A DNA stretch of 64,000 nt from Symsagittifera roscoffensis (GCF_963678635.1 NC_087070.1:31411704-31475703), one strand, 5' to 3'. Counted from the stretch's first letter, positions 34,263 through 47,687 are shown. Numbers and translations: made by a program. Notes: generated by a model not told the origin, from the sequence alone.

Positions 34263-34339
34263 TATAAATTGCATACATTTCGTAGCTGTTCTTTAATTGT
34301 TATGTAAGAGTTACGTATTTCCGATTGCTAATGTGGTTA

Positions 34340-34539
34340 NNNNNNNNNNNNNNNNNNNNNNNNNNNNNNNNNNNNNNNNNNNNNNNNNNNNNNNNNNNNN
34401 NNNNNNNNNNNNNNNNNNNNNNNNNNNNNNNNNNNNNNNNNNNNNNNNNNNNNNNNNNNNNNNNNNNNNNNNNNNNNNNNNNNNNNNNNNNNNNNNNNNN
34501 NNNNNNNNNNNNNNNNNNNNNNNNNNNNNNNNNNNNNNN
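34340..34539. other. Assembly gap (200 N)
   Basis: There are exactly 200 undetermined bases, a round number that suggests a scaffold gap of estimated or fixed size. Sequence character changes across it, from AT-rich with long palindromes to G+T-rich on the plus strand. Confidence 1.
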
Positions 34540-34899
34540 GTTTATTAAGTTTTTTGTAGAGTCAAGGAATAGTTGACTTGAGCTTAAAACAATATGTTAA
34601 ACAATTTGAATCTGGTCTAAGTATAGGGGGAAGTTCCTGTACATGTTGTTAGTTCGGTGGCGTTGGTAAGCTGCGTTGATTTTTTCATTTAATTCCTTAT
34701 TGCAATCCGGTTAAAGGGAAGTTTGAAGCGCGTGAAAACTGTTTTAAGTTGTAATCATTTAATTTGTCAATCATGAAATTTTTCTATTCAATATTATTGA
34801 CATGCGAAGTTTGCTCAAGTGCTAGCAAAAGTTTTTTTAAGAAAAGGCGACTCGAGGAGTGAGTTGAAGAGTTTACAAATTGCAGCACAGGTTTAGTTT

Positions 34900-37500
34900 A
34901 TTCTTTACTTTATACTCAATTTTGCTCTAGTACAATGCGTGACAATTTTACCGCATGAAAACGATCTGCGTTTCTTATAATTTTTTTGCAATTAAAATTT
35001 ACGACGATTAGTTTGCTTGTTTGATTGAAAAATTTATGAAAGTTTTTCTAATTTTTATTTAATTTTTTTGATCTCCGAAGTTTTTGGTGAAATCTAAAAG
35101 AAATCAATTTACCTCAGAGAGACTATTTGGCGAAGAGTCAGAACAAATTTGCAAATAACAAACTCGTTTTTACTTAGAATCGGGATCAGCAAAATATCCA
35201 TTGGGAACGTGAGTTTCTATAGTAGGTGATTGCAATAGAAGTTTAGCTGGCGACATTTCCAGTGCGTAAGAGTAGCCAAAAAGCCTAAGAGTCTCGGCGA
35301 TTTTGATTTATTCTGGAGAATTCGTGGTGAGTGTTTCTGATTAGGTTGTAAAGTTTGTGATTGAATTTATCGCCGTGGATGTTTTCAACAGTGGTACTGA
35401 TAATAGGGCGAAAATCCACAAAATGGAACGTGCTGGTGAGGGGAAACTTATGTACATCTGTCTGACGGGATCGTATTTACGAAGAATGGCGTCCAGGTTT
35501 GAGCTTTTGATGCTATGAGTGAAGTTAAGAAGTAGGGTGATGTGTATTTAGAGTTAAGAAAAAAATATCGATGATGTGGAACTCGTGCTGATGATTTTTG
35601 CAGAGAGTGTCTTTGAATGAAACGATTACAAGTGTGCGTGTGGGTTAGTCGCATGACTTCGTGTTATCAGTTATTACCGCATTCTTTCGGAGTGACGAAA
35701 TTAAGGGTTAACTGAAAACTTTCAAAGCGACTAAAATAAGATTTGTACACTTTTATGTTCTTAAGCGCATGGTCAATGACATTATAAAACAATTGCTATT
35801 ATAATCGAAAAACCAGTCAGTTTTTAAGAAAATTTTTTCATTTAGTTGAAATTTCAATGCATGATTTGTGTTATATGGGGAGTCTTACATGAAGTGCATG
35901 ACAGTGTGGTCATAGAGTGCGATGGGGAATTGGTTACAATTTCGTGCGTTGAAACGATTTAAAACATGCGTCATTCCAAGCTTAGTCAAATTTTTTAACT
36001 GTATAGCGTTAGTAGGTTGGTTAAAAGCTGTTCAGTATAATTCTTCGTCTTTAGAATTACGGAAACGTATATGGAGCAGATGTTAAGACTTTTGTAACAA
36101 ACCAAGGAAGTGTAAGGATAAGTGAGGGAACGTAGTAGTCTCGTTGACTTTGGGGTTCGTTATTGTTGTGGCAATTTTGGGGGAAAGAAAGGAAGGTTGA
36201 CAAGAGGAAATTCGTGGGTGTTAGTGTGTCTGGGGTGGTTTGATCGAAGTCATGATGGTGATTGTTGATTGACTAATTGTCTGGGTGGGTTGCTGGCGCG
36301 AGAAAGGGCTGAAAGAATTGGGGTAGCGTCGGTGTAAGAGGAACCTGAATTTGGGAATAATGTAACTACGGGAACTGAGGGAGTTATTGGATGAAAGGGT
36401 GGTTGAAAAAAGTTAGCATTGGACTCGATTCAAAGTCAACAGACCAATCAGGAGTTTTCATCCCAGGTTAAACAAAAATTCTAGTGTATTAAGAACTGTC
36501 TCTAGGGAATCAGCAGAGTGCATGTGGAGTGAGTTAGGTGAAATAGTTGAGAAATCAGATTTGTTTTAAGAATGAACAATTTTGTGCGAGTGTGTTCAAT
36601 AGTTTGTTTGTTGGTTCGATCTGAGTTGTGTGGTTGAAATACATTATGGGAGATTAGGCTTCGTCGTTTTTCCTTGTTTTGATGAAGAGGTGATGATAAC
36701 GAGATTTTTTAAAATAATTTGTGTGCGGGAGTAATTTGATTTTTGGATTGTCATATGTGTTTGGTTGTCGATTTTTCTTTGTTATATTCGTTGATTTCTG
36801 CGTCTAGTAAAAAAACTTTTCCATTGAGGTAGAATGTCTATTGAGGTAGAAATTGTTTCTTACCTGTGTTCCGTTTTTTTAAGGAGTGAAAATAAAATTC
36901 CTGTAATTAAAACATTGCATATCAGGTTGTGAAATTTTCTAAATTGTAATAGAGCCAACCTGAAGAAGCTAATAATTTGTATTTTAATTTGTAGAAAACT
37001 AAATTTGTTGATTGGAGAATTGTTTTGGGGCAATTTTTTCTCCTAGTTAAATGTATATTTCAATTTCCCTAAAATTTTGACCATTGTCTTGTACGTATAT
37101 ATCTGAGAAACCAGTTGTTTCAGCGAGTTTTCGCAGATTTTGATCTTTGATTGGCATTGCATGGTATCCATTTTAGTGAGTAGTTCTTGGAATTTTTATG
37201 TTCGAATGTGATGTTGTGTGTCAGATTTTGAGTATATTCCTATAGATTATAGTCAACGGTGAATTTTTTCTAGTGGTGGCATCAGTGTGGGTTGTGGTGT
37301 GATGAGATAATATTTATATTCTTCTGATTTTAGTTGTTGTACATTGTGGCTAGATTTTGATCCACATGGGACGGCGGTATCCCAAGAACATGGACGTCTT
37401 GAGCGTGTGTCTTCAAAATGAACTTAGTTTCTCTAAAGAAAGTGGGTATTTGCTGATAACGACGTTTTTCTGCAAAACATTCAGGGTGGTATTTTTAGTG
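34900..37500 (-). other. Strand-asymmetric stretch, possibly decayed minus-strand coding
   Basis: The plus strand is G+T-rich for about 2.5 kb, so the minus strand is rich in C and A, unlike the flanks. On the minus strand there are many proline-, serine- and histidine-rich open pieces but no long frame. One short example near 35190-35250 reads MSPAKLLLQSPTIETHVPNG. This is what an old, heavily mutated coding element would look like, but no family motif can be named. Confidence 0.3.
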
Positions 37501-38281
37501 CATGTATAGTACTAGAGATTGTTTCCTCAGTAGTCAATGAATTTTGAGCAATTTCCTGAGCCTGAATATTCCGCATAGCAAAATTTCATCACTTCGAGTG
37601 CTAATTGTTGTAATATTTGTGTTCTTTCTAAGTCTTATAAGTGATGCAGTAATTCTAGTTCACAGAGTGACCCTACTCAAAAAAATATAGTCTAATCGAA
37701 ATTCATATCCAGATGTATGTCATAATGGATTGCTCCAAAATATGTGTGATTCATGAGTGATAGTTCTTGAAGACGTGTACTAGCAAGTTTTTCTCTCAGG
37801 AATTTTTCACCTATTTGTCAAATATTTTGTTGTGTTGTTGTGTAATACTGGTATGTAAGGTTTTTCATCGTCTCGATTGATTTTGATTTGGATCAATTTG
37901 GTGAATTATGGGTTTTCTTGTTTTCACATCATATCGTTTTTGGTTTTCAATTAAAATTTTGGAAATTTGAGTTTTAAATAGATGTTTCCAATTTATCTAT
38001 TAACTCCAAAAAAGATTGGTTTTAGGGTTGAATTTTGTTTATTTCGTCTAAGTTTTTTGCACCACATAAAATTAGTTGAAAGTCTGAGTAAAATTCCCAA
38101 CACTCAATTTTGCTTAAATTCAATAGCTGAACAAGAAGACTCAATTTTGATAATTTAGTCATGCATCTGAAACCAATTTTCGATTTAATAATCCAAATGT
38201 GTCATCAGCATGGGCACTCGTAATGTTTCTTGAAAGTGAGGGAGAGGAAAGTCCAAAATTTATATTGACATTTTTTCAGTC
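37500..38281. other. AT-rich non-coding sequence
   Basis: I see no supported feature in this stretch. Confidence 0.3.
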
Positions 38282-38400
38282 AACCAAATTGGTTTTCTGA
38301 GATCCGTAAAATTAGCATAAAACCAAATTGGTTTTCCGAGATCTGTTAAGTTACCATAAAACCATATTAACCGTAAACTTAGCATAAAACTATGTTAATT
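38282..38400. repeat. Minisatellite, unit about 38 bases, three to four copies
   Basis: The unit AACCAAATTGGTTTTC...GCATA starts at about 38282 and 38320. A shortened third copy starts at about 38358 and a fourth start follows. Each unit contains AACCAAATTGGTT, which is itself palindromic. Confidence 0.75.
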
Positions 38401-39477
38401 TAGTTGAAGCTTGTAATCAATTTTCAGGCTACACCTGCCCCTGGTCTTGCTGAAAACTTTTCATCCGGCAGAGTTTTCAGACGTAAAAATAGGTTCCATT
38501 ACAGCAGTTGTATGAGTTTGACTGATATACCATATAAAAAGACAGTTTGAAATGCTATGAAAATGCAAGAGTTTTTAGTTTGGGTGAGTAAAAAAACTTT
38601 TATTGTGAAAGCTGTTTTTGCTCAACAAAAAAGCAGGGAAAGGAAAAAGGTAAGCCAGAAAACATCTGCTTTTAGTTTATCATTACGACATATACCACTT
38701 ACAATGTAGAAAAATGGGAGAACTTCATTTCTTTTTTGTTGACTTTCATGCAAACATTTACTTAAAAATTCAAATAAAAACAGTATGTTTTATGTGAAAT
38801 CGGAAAAAAAGTAAACACCCATCTAAAAATTCTTTCCTGGCTCTTTTGATTGATAATATCTAAAGTCTTATCTAGTTGATAGTTAACATATAATTTGGTT
38901 TGATTGTTTTTTATGCAAAAATAAGCGTCAAAGTTCATCTAAGAACAATATTTTTTTTCAAAAATGGAAAAAATGAAAGCCTCATAAAAAAAATTTACTC
39001 CTTTTGTTAATTTTAGCTAAAACCTGATCAATTAGATAACTAACATATATCATATATTTCAGCGAGCAAAAAATGTAACATAATTTTTCCTTGAAAAATA
39101 TGATACATATTAGCTTAACACTAAATCCGACTTTTGATAAAACCAGAAAAATGAAAGGAGTGACAATTTTTCTTCCGCATTGTTGACAAGTGAACTTTAA
39201 ACACAGATTTGCTGAAAAGCAATCAAAGTGCTGAAGATTTGCTGAAAAACAATGAAGACAAGTTTTTGAAATACTAATTTAGTTGATGCTCAGTTAATTG
39301 GTTTAGATTATCTGGTATCAGTTCGTTTGATTTCAAAAAACTATTACAAATAAGAGACACATTTTTCCATGAACGCTGCATTATTTGAGTTCTAGTTTTC
39401 ATGCTTGCTAAAGTTTTTGCCACAGAGGCCCGAGTAACCAGACGATTATTTAGAGATTCCCCTTAAGAAGTTTTAAG

Positions 39478-39517
39478 GGTAAAACTCCCCTTAAGAAGTT
39501 GTAAGGGGAGTTTTACC
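39478..39517. repeat. Perfect 16-base hairpin just past the LINE ORF2 end
   Basis: GGTAAAACTCCCCTTA (39478-39493) is perfectly complementary to TAAGGGGAGTTTTACC (39502-39517) around an 8-base loop AGAAGTTG. It lies about 65 bases beyond the end of the minus-strand LINE reading frame, so it may be part of the LINE 3' UTR. A related copy of the left arm (CCCCTTAAGAAGTTTTAAGGG) is immediately adjacent at 39459-39479. Confidence 0.85.
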
Positions 39518-39581
39518 ACGAAGTTGAATAGAAGTTTGTTTGAACATTTGTCTGAAATATAAGTCAAAAACGGTTTCAATC

Positions 39582-42145
39582 TCAAACGAATGAAGGAATA
39601 TATGAGGCAACGTTTCTCTTGAAACAAATAGTTTTAAAAACACGTTTTTGCATCACAAATATATTTTTCGAGAAACAGTTTCCAGCCTTGAATAGTAAAC
39701 CGTTAAATTTAGCTAATTTACCACAAACATTTTTAAAATGACTTTCAAGTTTGAGTCTGTTGTCCATTTGAATTCCTGAAAACCTAAAGTCAGAAGCCTC
39801 GGCGAGTACTTTATTCCCAAAAGAAAATTTTTCATTTAAGTTATCCCGTCCAAACTTCATTATTTTGCAATTCTTTTGATTTATGAGCAGTTTTTTATCG
39901 TTGCACCAATTATAAACTACAAATTTTAGTTATTTCTGTCTGGAATTTCATTTTGGATGCAAATGTATGATGCTCAACTACCGTTGTATCATCTGTAAGT
40001 AATGTTAATTTAACGTTGCTGGCCGACGGCATATCATTTATGTATGAAAGGAAAAAAATGGCCTCAAAATTGAAACGTGAGGAACACCTTTTTTACATTC
40101 TCGCATATTCGAGACTGATTGATTCGACTAAACATATTGATTTTTTTCTGTAAGATAATTTGTCATTATTGTGAGTTTTCCCTCTGAACCCATATTGGTA
40201 AAGTTAGTCAAGCAAAGTTTTCCGATCAACTCTTTCAAATGCTTTAATCAAATCAAAAAAGCAGGAGTATCCAAATTTTTTATTACCAATTGATTCGCGA
40301 AAAAAGACAGTAATGTACAAAATGGCATGAAAACAGGAATGGTTACTTTGAAAACAAAACTGATGCTTATCAATCAAGCTGCTTTTAGCGGCAAAATTGA
40401 ATATGCGCCTGAAAATTAGTTTTTCAAAAAAAAAAATTTGTACAACTCAACAAACTAATTGGACGGTAGTTATCGGATTCAGATTTGTCGCCATTTATAT
40501 GCAATGATAAAATTTTTGCAATTTTGAGAAAAGTAGAAAACACTCTTTTTTGAAGCAAATGTTAAAAAGTGCGCTTAATGGTCAGCCAGAACCGGAGCAG
40601 ACACTTTTAGCATTTTAAAACATATTCCATTATGACCAGTAGACATTTTTTTTGTTCAAAATTTTAATTTCCTTAGTATCTCATATCGATTGGTATCATA
40701 TATAACGAACGTGTTTTTTTAACTGAAAAAATTGATCTTTACACGTTTTGTTTAAAGTTTTCGGTTAGTTTTTCTCCAATAGTAGCAGAGTGTTCATTGA
40801 AAACATTAACATCGAACGAAGCAGTATTCACATTTTTTAACCACAGAAACGATTAAAAAAAGTCAGGTCGAGCTCTTCCTTATCATGTTATCATAGTACC
40901 GGCATTTACTCTCCCTTATAGCCTTAATAACATTGCTCCTACATGAGGTGAAATTATTTCTGTTTTCAATGAATGGTGTCTGAACCCACTTTTTGTATAA
41001 CCCATTTTGTTTATTCATCATTCTCTTAATTTTCAGATTAATCCATGGGTGGTTTGTTTTTTTTTGTTGCTTTTTTCGGATTTTTCTGGGCAATACTTTG
41101 AAAATTCATCAATCAAGATTTGGGTCATTTTGTGGTGAAGGTTAGGATTATCATCATCAGTTTTATTCAGTCGGTTATTTAGCGAAAACAAAAAATCTAA
41201 ACAATACTCATCATTCAGTTATAAATCATAGTTGAAATCCGATTGATAAGAACCCACGTTTTGCTTTACTGAAATAATTTTTAGGTCACACATTTGTCCA
41301 TAATTGTCACTAATAGTACAATTTATTGTTGTTACCTGAATTTTTTCCGAGTTTTCTGGTCAATGCATGTACTTGATATATTAGTTACTCTAGTTGGCTC
41401 GATATTTTGAATTTCCTAATCAAAAGAAAGCAGAAGATTTTTGTAGTCAACAAAGTTGCGATGGCTACCTATAAAATCGACATTTAAATCACCCCTTAGC
41501 AAAATTTCACCGTTTAATGCTTTCTTTTCAAGCAATAAATCTTCACCTAATTTCAGAAAAGGTCTAGTTTGAGATTTGGTTGACGATATATTATGCAAAC
41601 ATTTAATGGAGGTTGATCGACAAAACACATTTTGATAACATTGTGCTCCAAGCTGACTGGTAGTTTCAAAAAACTAAATTTAAGGCCAGTTTTAATGAAA
41701 ACAGCAATGCCCCACATCTAGCGTTTACGCGGTTTGCACCAACACTATTGTCATAACCTTCCAAGTTATAAATGCCAATAGGATCATTGTCCGAGAGCCA
41801 TGTTTCAGTCAGCCCGATTAATGCAGGCTTGTTACCAAAGTATTCAATTAAAACTGATAATTCGTCATGATGGGCTCTTATGGAATAAACATTTAGGATT
41901 AAAGCTGTTTGCGTTGTTGTCAGGTCAGTCATATCTCGCAAAAGGTTTTTTCTAAAATGAAACAAAAAAGATTTACGGCAAAAAACTGTAATTAGAGTTG
42001 AAATGCTTTTGCCACTAATCAAAATCATTTTCATTATTTTTATTTCCGTTGTTGACCAATTTGGACTGTGGTGAATCTCTTTGAAGTGATTCCACAAATT
42101 GTACGAATTTGATGGGATCCGATAGCCTACTGTACAAATCATCAA
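39582..42145 (-). pseudogene. LINE ORF2: endonuclease and reverse transcriptase, broken
   Basis: Endonuclease pieces lie at 42145-41666 (ETWLSDNDPIGIYNLEGYDN) and 41628-41416 (GDLNVDFIGSHRNF). The linker at 41093-40863 has the usual PWIN, LYKKW and CRYYDNM pattern. The reverse transcriptase middle is visible near 40500-40200 (GDKSESDNYRPISLL, then LYQYGFRG). The end lies at 39860-39582. The frame changes several times and stops occur, so no full protein can be made. About 2.5 kb is near the expected size for ORF2, which suggests the 3' part is almost full length. Confidence 0.8.
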
Positions 42146-42259
42146 TCAGTTGATTTATTTCCACATTATTCGGGGTAATTTCTCTGTCACGTTTCCTCAC
42201 TGAAACATTAAGAGGGCGCGAAATGTTGTGATTATTTTGTACCACTCGAGGATTTTGAT

Positions 42260-43866
42260 TTCTAACACTATTTGCCTGTCTTGCCATCATTGGATTCCTA
42301 ATTTTGAAAATTTGATCAGCATCTTTCATTTCAACTAAGTTGTGCCTTTGAAATCCACCATCTGCTTTTGAAACGAAAACCTGAGGAGCACACTTATATG
42401 TAACTGTGTACATTCCCAAACCCCGAGAATAATCAAGGAGCTCTGAATCGCGCTGAGTAAGTCTCTCTGTTATTTACACTGATTGCATATATACAGGGTG
42501 CAAAAAATCTTTCAATAACTTTTTTCTGCCATAAATTCTTTGTTTTCTATCAAAGTAGACAAATTTTACTATAAGCACAAATTTTGGTTTCGACTCACAG
42601 GGCCGAGGGGATAGCATGCCTTCAGGTCGTAGCTGTTCACATCCACGCCCATGACGTCGTTAAAAAGGCCAGGACATCTTGAGTTAAATTTCCGGAACTT
42701 AAAGGTAAATTTTGCAAAATAACACAATATTTTGAACTGTATCTTTCCATTTCATTAACTCTTTTCTATAGAAAGTGCACCCGATTTTGCAATCCATCAA
42801 TTATATCATCCTTAGTATTTACATTCTCAATTAGTCCTTGTAATAGGTCTTTCAATTTAGGATCAATATTTTCTGTATCTTTTATTTCATCGATAAATAA
42901 TTGAGATTCGCCATTGAATAAGTGTGCGATGTTTTAAACTCGTGGCAAGCAAAAAAAGAGTAGTTTAGAACCGACTGTTTCTCCTTGAAGGTCACTGTTT
43001 TTCTCATTGAATGTCATTGAAATTTTCAAACGAACATACTCATAAACGAAATGCTTTCATTGGAGAAAAACTTTTGATTTCGCTCTCTCAATCTTGAGGT
43101 TCTCCTCCTGCGCTCCTGCGACATCATAGTAAAAGTAGAAACTAAATTATGACTATCGATACGCTAACTCTACAGAATTGCTACCCTTGAATGGTTTTTG
43201 GCCACCGCGAAGTTTTTTTGTGACTAAAAAAAAGTTTCGATCAGATTTTTGGCAATTTCACTGGAAGTTACCAATTCTTCAAACTGCAAGGATTGTACAT
43301 AAGCAAAGAAATGAATGCAGACTCTGGTATTGTTATAATATAATAACATAATTTTTTTGCATTTATTGTTCCCACTTTTGAAGAAGTCGATAAAATAAAT
43401 GTGATTGGGTTAGTTTTTTTCTCCGAATAATTTTCATTTTTCATCTGGACTGCCCTACTAAAACTGAAATTGTTTTTTTAATACTTTTTCACTTATCAAA
43501 TGAACAGACAAAATTGCTTGTCATTCAATTTCGAGAAAATGTTAAGAAATAGTCCCAAAAGGTTTGAACTGTTTTCTGCGGCATTTGCTTCTAACAAAAT
43601 AGTCTGGTTACGAAAAAACCCATTTGTTTGACAAAATGTTTATATTACAGTTCCCATAGAAGAAAATTGTATGACAATTTTTTTCCAGACGCCATTACGT
43701 CTTCTATAAAACCTTTTTTCCAGAAATTTCAATGAGTTCATTCTAAGAAAGCATTTGCGTCAGTGGTGTACCGAAGGGGGGGGGCGACCCTTTTCTCCTC
43801 AATTAGTACACCCTTTGGTATAATTTTACGACACTAAATTTTGGCTGAATAACATAAAAAAAATTT
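42260..43866. repeat. Tandem duplication of 1607 bases, left unit
   Basis: This unit is about 99 percent identical to 43867-45470, with roughly a dozen substitutions and a few one-base indels. It holds the LINE ORF1 5' half (minus strand), the LINE 5' end and about 0.9 kb beyond, including a lone hAT-like end (CAGTGGTGTACCGAAGGGGG). Because it extends past the LINE, it is a segmental duplication made after LINE insertion. Confidence 0.9.
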
Positions 43867-45470
43867 TTCTAACACTATTTGCCTGTCTTGCCATCATTGG
43901 ATTCCTAATTTTGAAAATTTGATCAGCATCTTTCATATCAACTAAGTTGTGCCTTTGAAATCCACCATCTGCTTTTGAAACGAAAACCTGAGGAGCACAC
44001 TTATATGTAACTGTGTACATTCTCAAACCCCGAGAATAATCAAGGAGCTCTGAATCGCGCTGAGTAAGTCTCTCTGTTATTTACACTGATTGCATATTTA
44101 CAGGGTGCAAAAAATCTTTCAATAACTTTTTTCTGCCATAACTTCTGTGTTTTCTATCAAAGTAGACAAATTTTACTATAAGCACAAATTTTGGTTTCGA
44201 CTCACAGGGCCGAGGGGATAGCATGCCTTCAGGTCGTAGCTGTTCACCTCCACGCCCATGACGTCGTTAAAAAAGGCCAGGACATCTTGAGTTAAATTTC
44301 CGGAACTTAAAGGTAAATTTTGCAAAATAACACAATATTTTGAACTGTATCTTTCCATTTCATTAACTCTTTTCTATAGAAAGTGCACCCGATTTTGCAA
44401 TCCATCAATTATATCATCCTTAGTATTTACATTCTCAATTAGTCCTTGTAATAGGTCTTTCAATTTAGGATCAATATTTTCTGTATCTTTTATTTCATCG
44501 ATAAATAATTGAGATTCGCCATTGAATAAGTGTGCGATGTTTTAAACTCGTGGCAAGCAAAAAAAGAGTAGTTTAGAACCGACTGTTTCTCCTTGAAGGT
44601 CACTGTTTTTCTCATTGAATGTCATTGAAATTTTCAAACGAACATACTCATAAACGAAATGCTTTCATTGGAGAAAAACTTTTGATTTCGCTCTCTCAAT
44701 CTTGAGGTTCTCCTCCTGCGCTCCTGCGACATCATAGTAAAAGTAGAAACTAAATTATGACTATCGATACGCTAACTCTACAGAATTGCTACCCTTGAAT
44801 AGTTTTTGGCCACCGCGAAGTTTTTTTGTGACTAAAAAAAAGTTTCGATCAGATTTTTGGCAATTTCACTGGAAGTTACCATTTCTTCAAACTGCAAGGA
44901 TTGTACATAAGCAAAGAAATGAATGCAGACTCTGGTCTTGTTATAATATAATAACATAATTTTTTTGCATTTATTGTTCCCACTTTTGAAGAAGTCGATA
45001 AAATAAATGTGATTGTGTTAGTTTTTTTCTCCGAATAAGTTTCATTTTTCATCTGGACTGCCCTACTAAAACTGAAATTGTTTTTTTAATACTTTTTCAC
45101 TTATCAAATGAACAGACAAAATTGCTTGTCATTCAATTTCGAGAAAATGTTAAGAAATAGTCCCAAAAGGTTTGAACTGTTTTCTGCGGCATTTGCTTCT
45201 AACAAAATAGTCTGGTTACGAAAAAACCCATTTGTTTGACAAAATGTTTATATTACAGTTCCCATAGAAGAAAATTGTATGACAATTTTTTTTCCAGACG
45301 CCATTACGTCTTCTATAAAACCTTTTTTCCAGAAATTTCAATGAGTTCATTCTAAGAAAGCATTTGCGTCAGTGGTGTACCGAAGGGGGGGGCGACCCTT
45401 TTCTCCTCAATTAGTACACCCTTTGGTATAATTTTACGACACTAAATTTTGGCTGAACAACATTAAAAAT
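43867..45470. repeat. Tandem duplication of 1607 bases, right unit
   Basis: This is the second unit. Its LINE ORF1 start (44358-44176, MERYSSKYCVILQNLP onward) stays open longer than the left unit's. ORF1 breaks off at the junction (43867) after ARQANSVR, where the flanking sequence of the left unit begins. It ends near 45470 in unrelated AT-rich DNA. Confidence 0.9.
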
Positions 45471-47687
45471 TTTCTCAAAGTGCTTTTGGCGCCAATAAAA
45501 CTTCATTTGACCTGGTAGAGCGCCAAAAACGCAATTTTCTTTGTTAAATTGTTTTGAAAAGTGATCAAAGCGTCATTTATTTTACCCTTTTCAGTAATCT
45601 CTACTAAAATAGGGTCCTGATAGTAATTTCGGAGAGCTCTGAAAATCGAATTGGTCGAGCTAAAAAAAGTCGGCAAATTTTTCAGTTAATCATCCCCTAA
45701 AAAATTTTCTGCGCATGCCAGATGTGAGTTTAACATGAAAAATATTTTCCTATTGAAAACAAGATTTTTGTTTAATTTTCTAATCGATAGCTTGCAATGC
45801 TACGCTTGTGAGTTTCGGTTGATTTTTTTGTCGGCTTGCTTGCTAATAAGATCAATATGGTTGATCCAAATTCATTTGACCCAACTTGAAATTCTGATCA
45901 GGTCTACTGGAATCTCTCAAGTTTGTAGAAAAAACCATATGAAGCTTCAGGTTTGCTTGAAAGTAAAAACAATTTTGCTAATGTAAAAAACGAATACCAG
46001 CATTTTTCAGATCTTTGCATTCGAGTCAGAAAAAACGGGTCAGTTTTTTTGCAGTCATATAAGCCAGTGCACGAAAAAATTCCTGTGTTTAATTTTTGCT
46101 AATGTTAGTCTTGGTTAAGAAACAGATATAAAGTGAAGCTCCGTTTCTTTTCAAGATTCAATACGGTTAACTATGATATTATTTTAATCGATAGATTTGA
46201 TGCACCCACATAAAACAATTCTGCATTCGCCCGGTCATTTTTCAATATTCTTTCTCTTGGGTTTCAGATAAATCAGAATTTTGTAACAGAGACTGTGCAA
46301 GCTTTTTACCTTCAGCTCTGATCAGTAACAAATAAAATATCGCAGACAGGTTTTTAACAATTAGTATCACAGACCTGTATCAGACGTGCATTGATTCAAC
46401 ACTGATTCAAAAAGATAGAAGGTAGTTTAAAGTATACATTAAACAAAAATATGTCCCTGCCTAGGTTGGAATAGATATTTGATCACTTGTTGTCCTTCTT
46501 TATTGTTCCGACTTTCGAAGAAAGTTAGGAGTATATATGCTCGGAATGGATTTTTTACGGAGAACAATTCCCAAAAACATTTCCCTCGGGGAATTGAACA
46601 CCGCCACTGTACTTTCTATGCAGTGAAGGTTGGAATCATTTGATGATCGTAGAGAATAGTTTCGAAATGTCCATGGCTATATTTTGAAGAAAAAAAGCTT
46701 AAGTTTTATAACGTTTTTCTGAAGTCACGTTGAATGATTGATGAGGAAAATCTTGCGGTCATCAATGATTCAGTTCTGCAAAACTTAAGTACATTTAAAA
46801 AGATGAACTCATGGGTGTGTATATTTTTCTACAGTTTTGCTTTGCTAAATACTGCGGTAATAAAGTAAAGTAGTTTTACTTCGCTCTGAAAGAAGCTATT
46901 CATTCAGAAATCTCTGTCACTCAGCTCATATGCACTATCGTTTGTTTCTCCCTTCATAGTCAACGACCAGAAAAAAGTGATTTTTTTTTCGTACAAAAAT
47001 TTGTTTGGTAGTCACTGTCTCATTAGTGATTTCTCCGGTTTTTTTCCTGCAGTTAGTTTTCAGATTGTAAGAAGCTATCAATAGTTCAAGCTCTCACAAC
47101 TAAATAAAATTTAGACACAGAAACTTTGCGTGACTAAGAAAACGGACAAACTTGAGGTTGCGATCGATTCAGGTAGACATTTATAGTGATAATATACTGC
47201 ATAGAAACCAATTTACGACAGCCCAGTTAGAAACATAAATCGTAGGAATAGATTGAATGGTTTTTATACGATAGAAAAAAACTTTTTCCCATAAAGAAGG
47301 GTTCAAATGGATTTTGGCAAGGTAATGGAAAGTTATCAAAATCTCAACAAAATTGATTCAACTTAACTTTTCTTTGTGTTTCCAAGCTTGAACAAAGTTG
47401 TGTACCCAAGAAAATCTCCATGAGAACTACAGAGAACGAGTGTCACTCGGGGAGAATTTTTTTGCCGCAAAATATTGCGTTTAAGGGATTTCATTTCAAG
47501 TTGTGCAAAATTAAATGTTTCCACGGTATGAGAAGAAAAACTATGCAAAGTTTACTTAAATGTATTTTTCTTTATCAATGTCCCAGGTTCCTCAACTTTG
47601 TGAGACTGTTAACATACAATTTGTTTAAAAAAATAAAAGTAATCATTTTTCAGTGCAGAAAACTGAGATATTAGCTATCCTCATAAT
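45471..47687. other. AT-rich non-coding sequence
   Basis: No supported gene is seen. Near 46497-46560 a short piece (TTGTTCCGACTTTCGAAGAA, then ATATATGCTCGG) matches the 5' end of the hairpin-ended repeat family. Confidence 0.4.

Larger units (their letters stand above)
39550..44545 (-). mobile_element. LINE (non-LTR retrotransposon, CR1/Jockey-like), minus strand
   Basis: Reading right to left, ORF1 comes first. A coiled coil (about 44530-44370) leads to MERYSSKYCVILQNLP and YDLKACYPLGP, an RRM-like LINE ORF1 segment, then YKCAPQVFVSKADGGFQRH. ORF2 begins near 42000 with an apurinic-type endonuclease (NVYSIRAHHDELSVLI, ALIGLTETWLSDND, LRGDLNVDF). It continues with HPWINLKIKRMMNKQNGLYK (41040) and reverse transcriptase near 40500 (DNYRPISLLS), and ends with the RT C-terminal SGIQMDNRLKLESHFKNVCG (39770). 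Several frameshifts and stops interrupt it, for example a one-base loss that ends ORF1 early in the left unit. The 5' part is tandemly duplicated. Confidence 0.88.

Noticed and set aside
45735-45986. Plus-strand frame of 83 codons
   Set aside because: No motif, overlapping AT-rich low-complexity sequence, no splice support.
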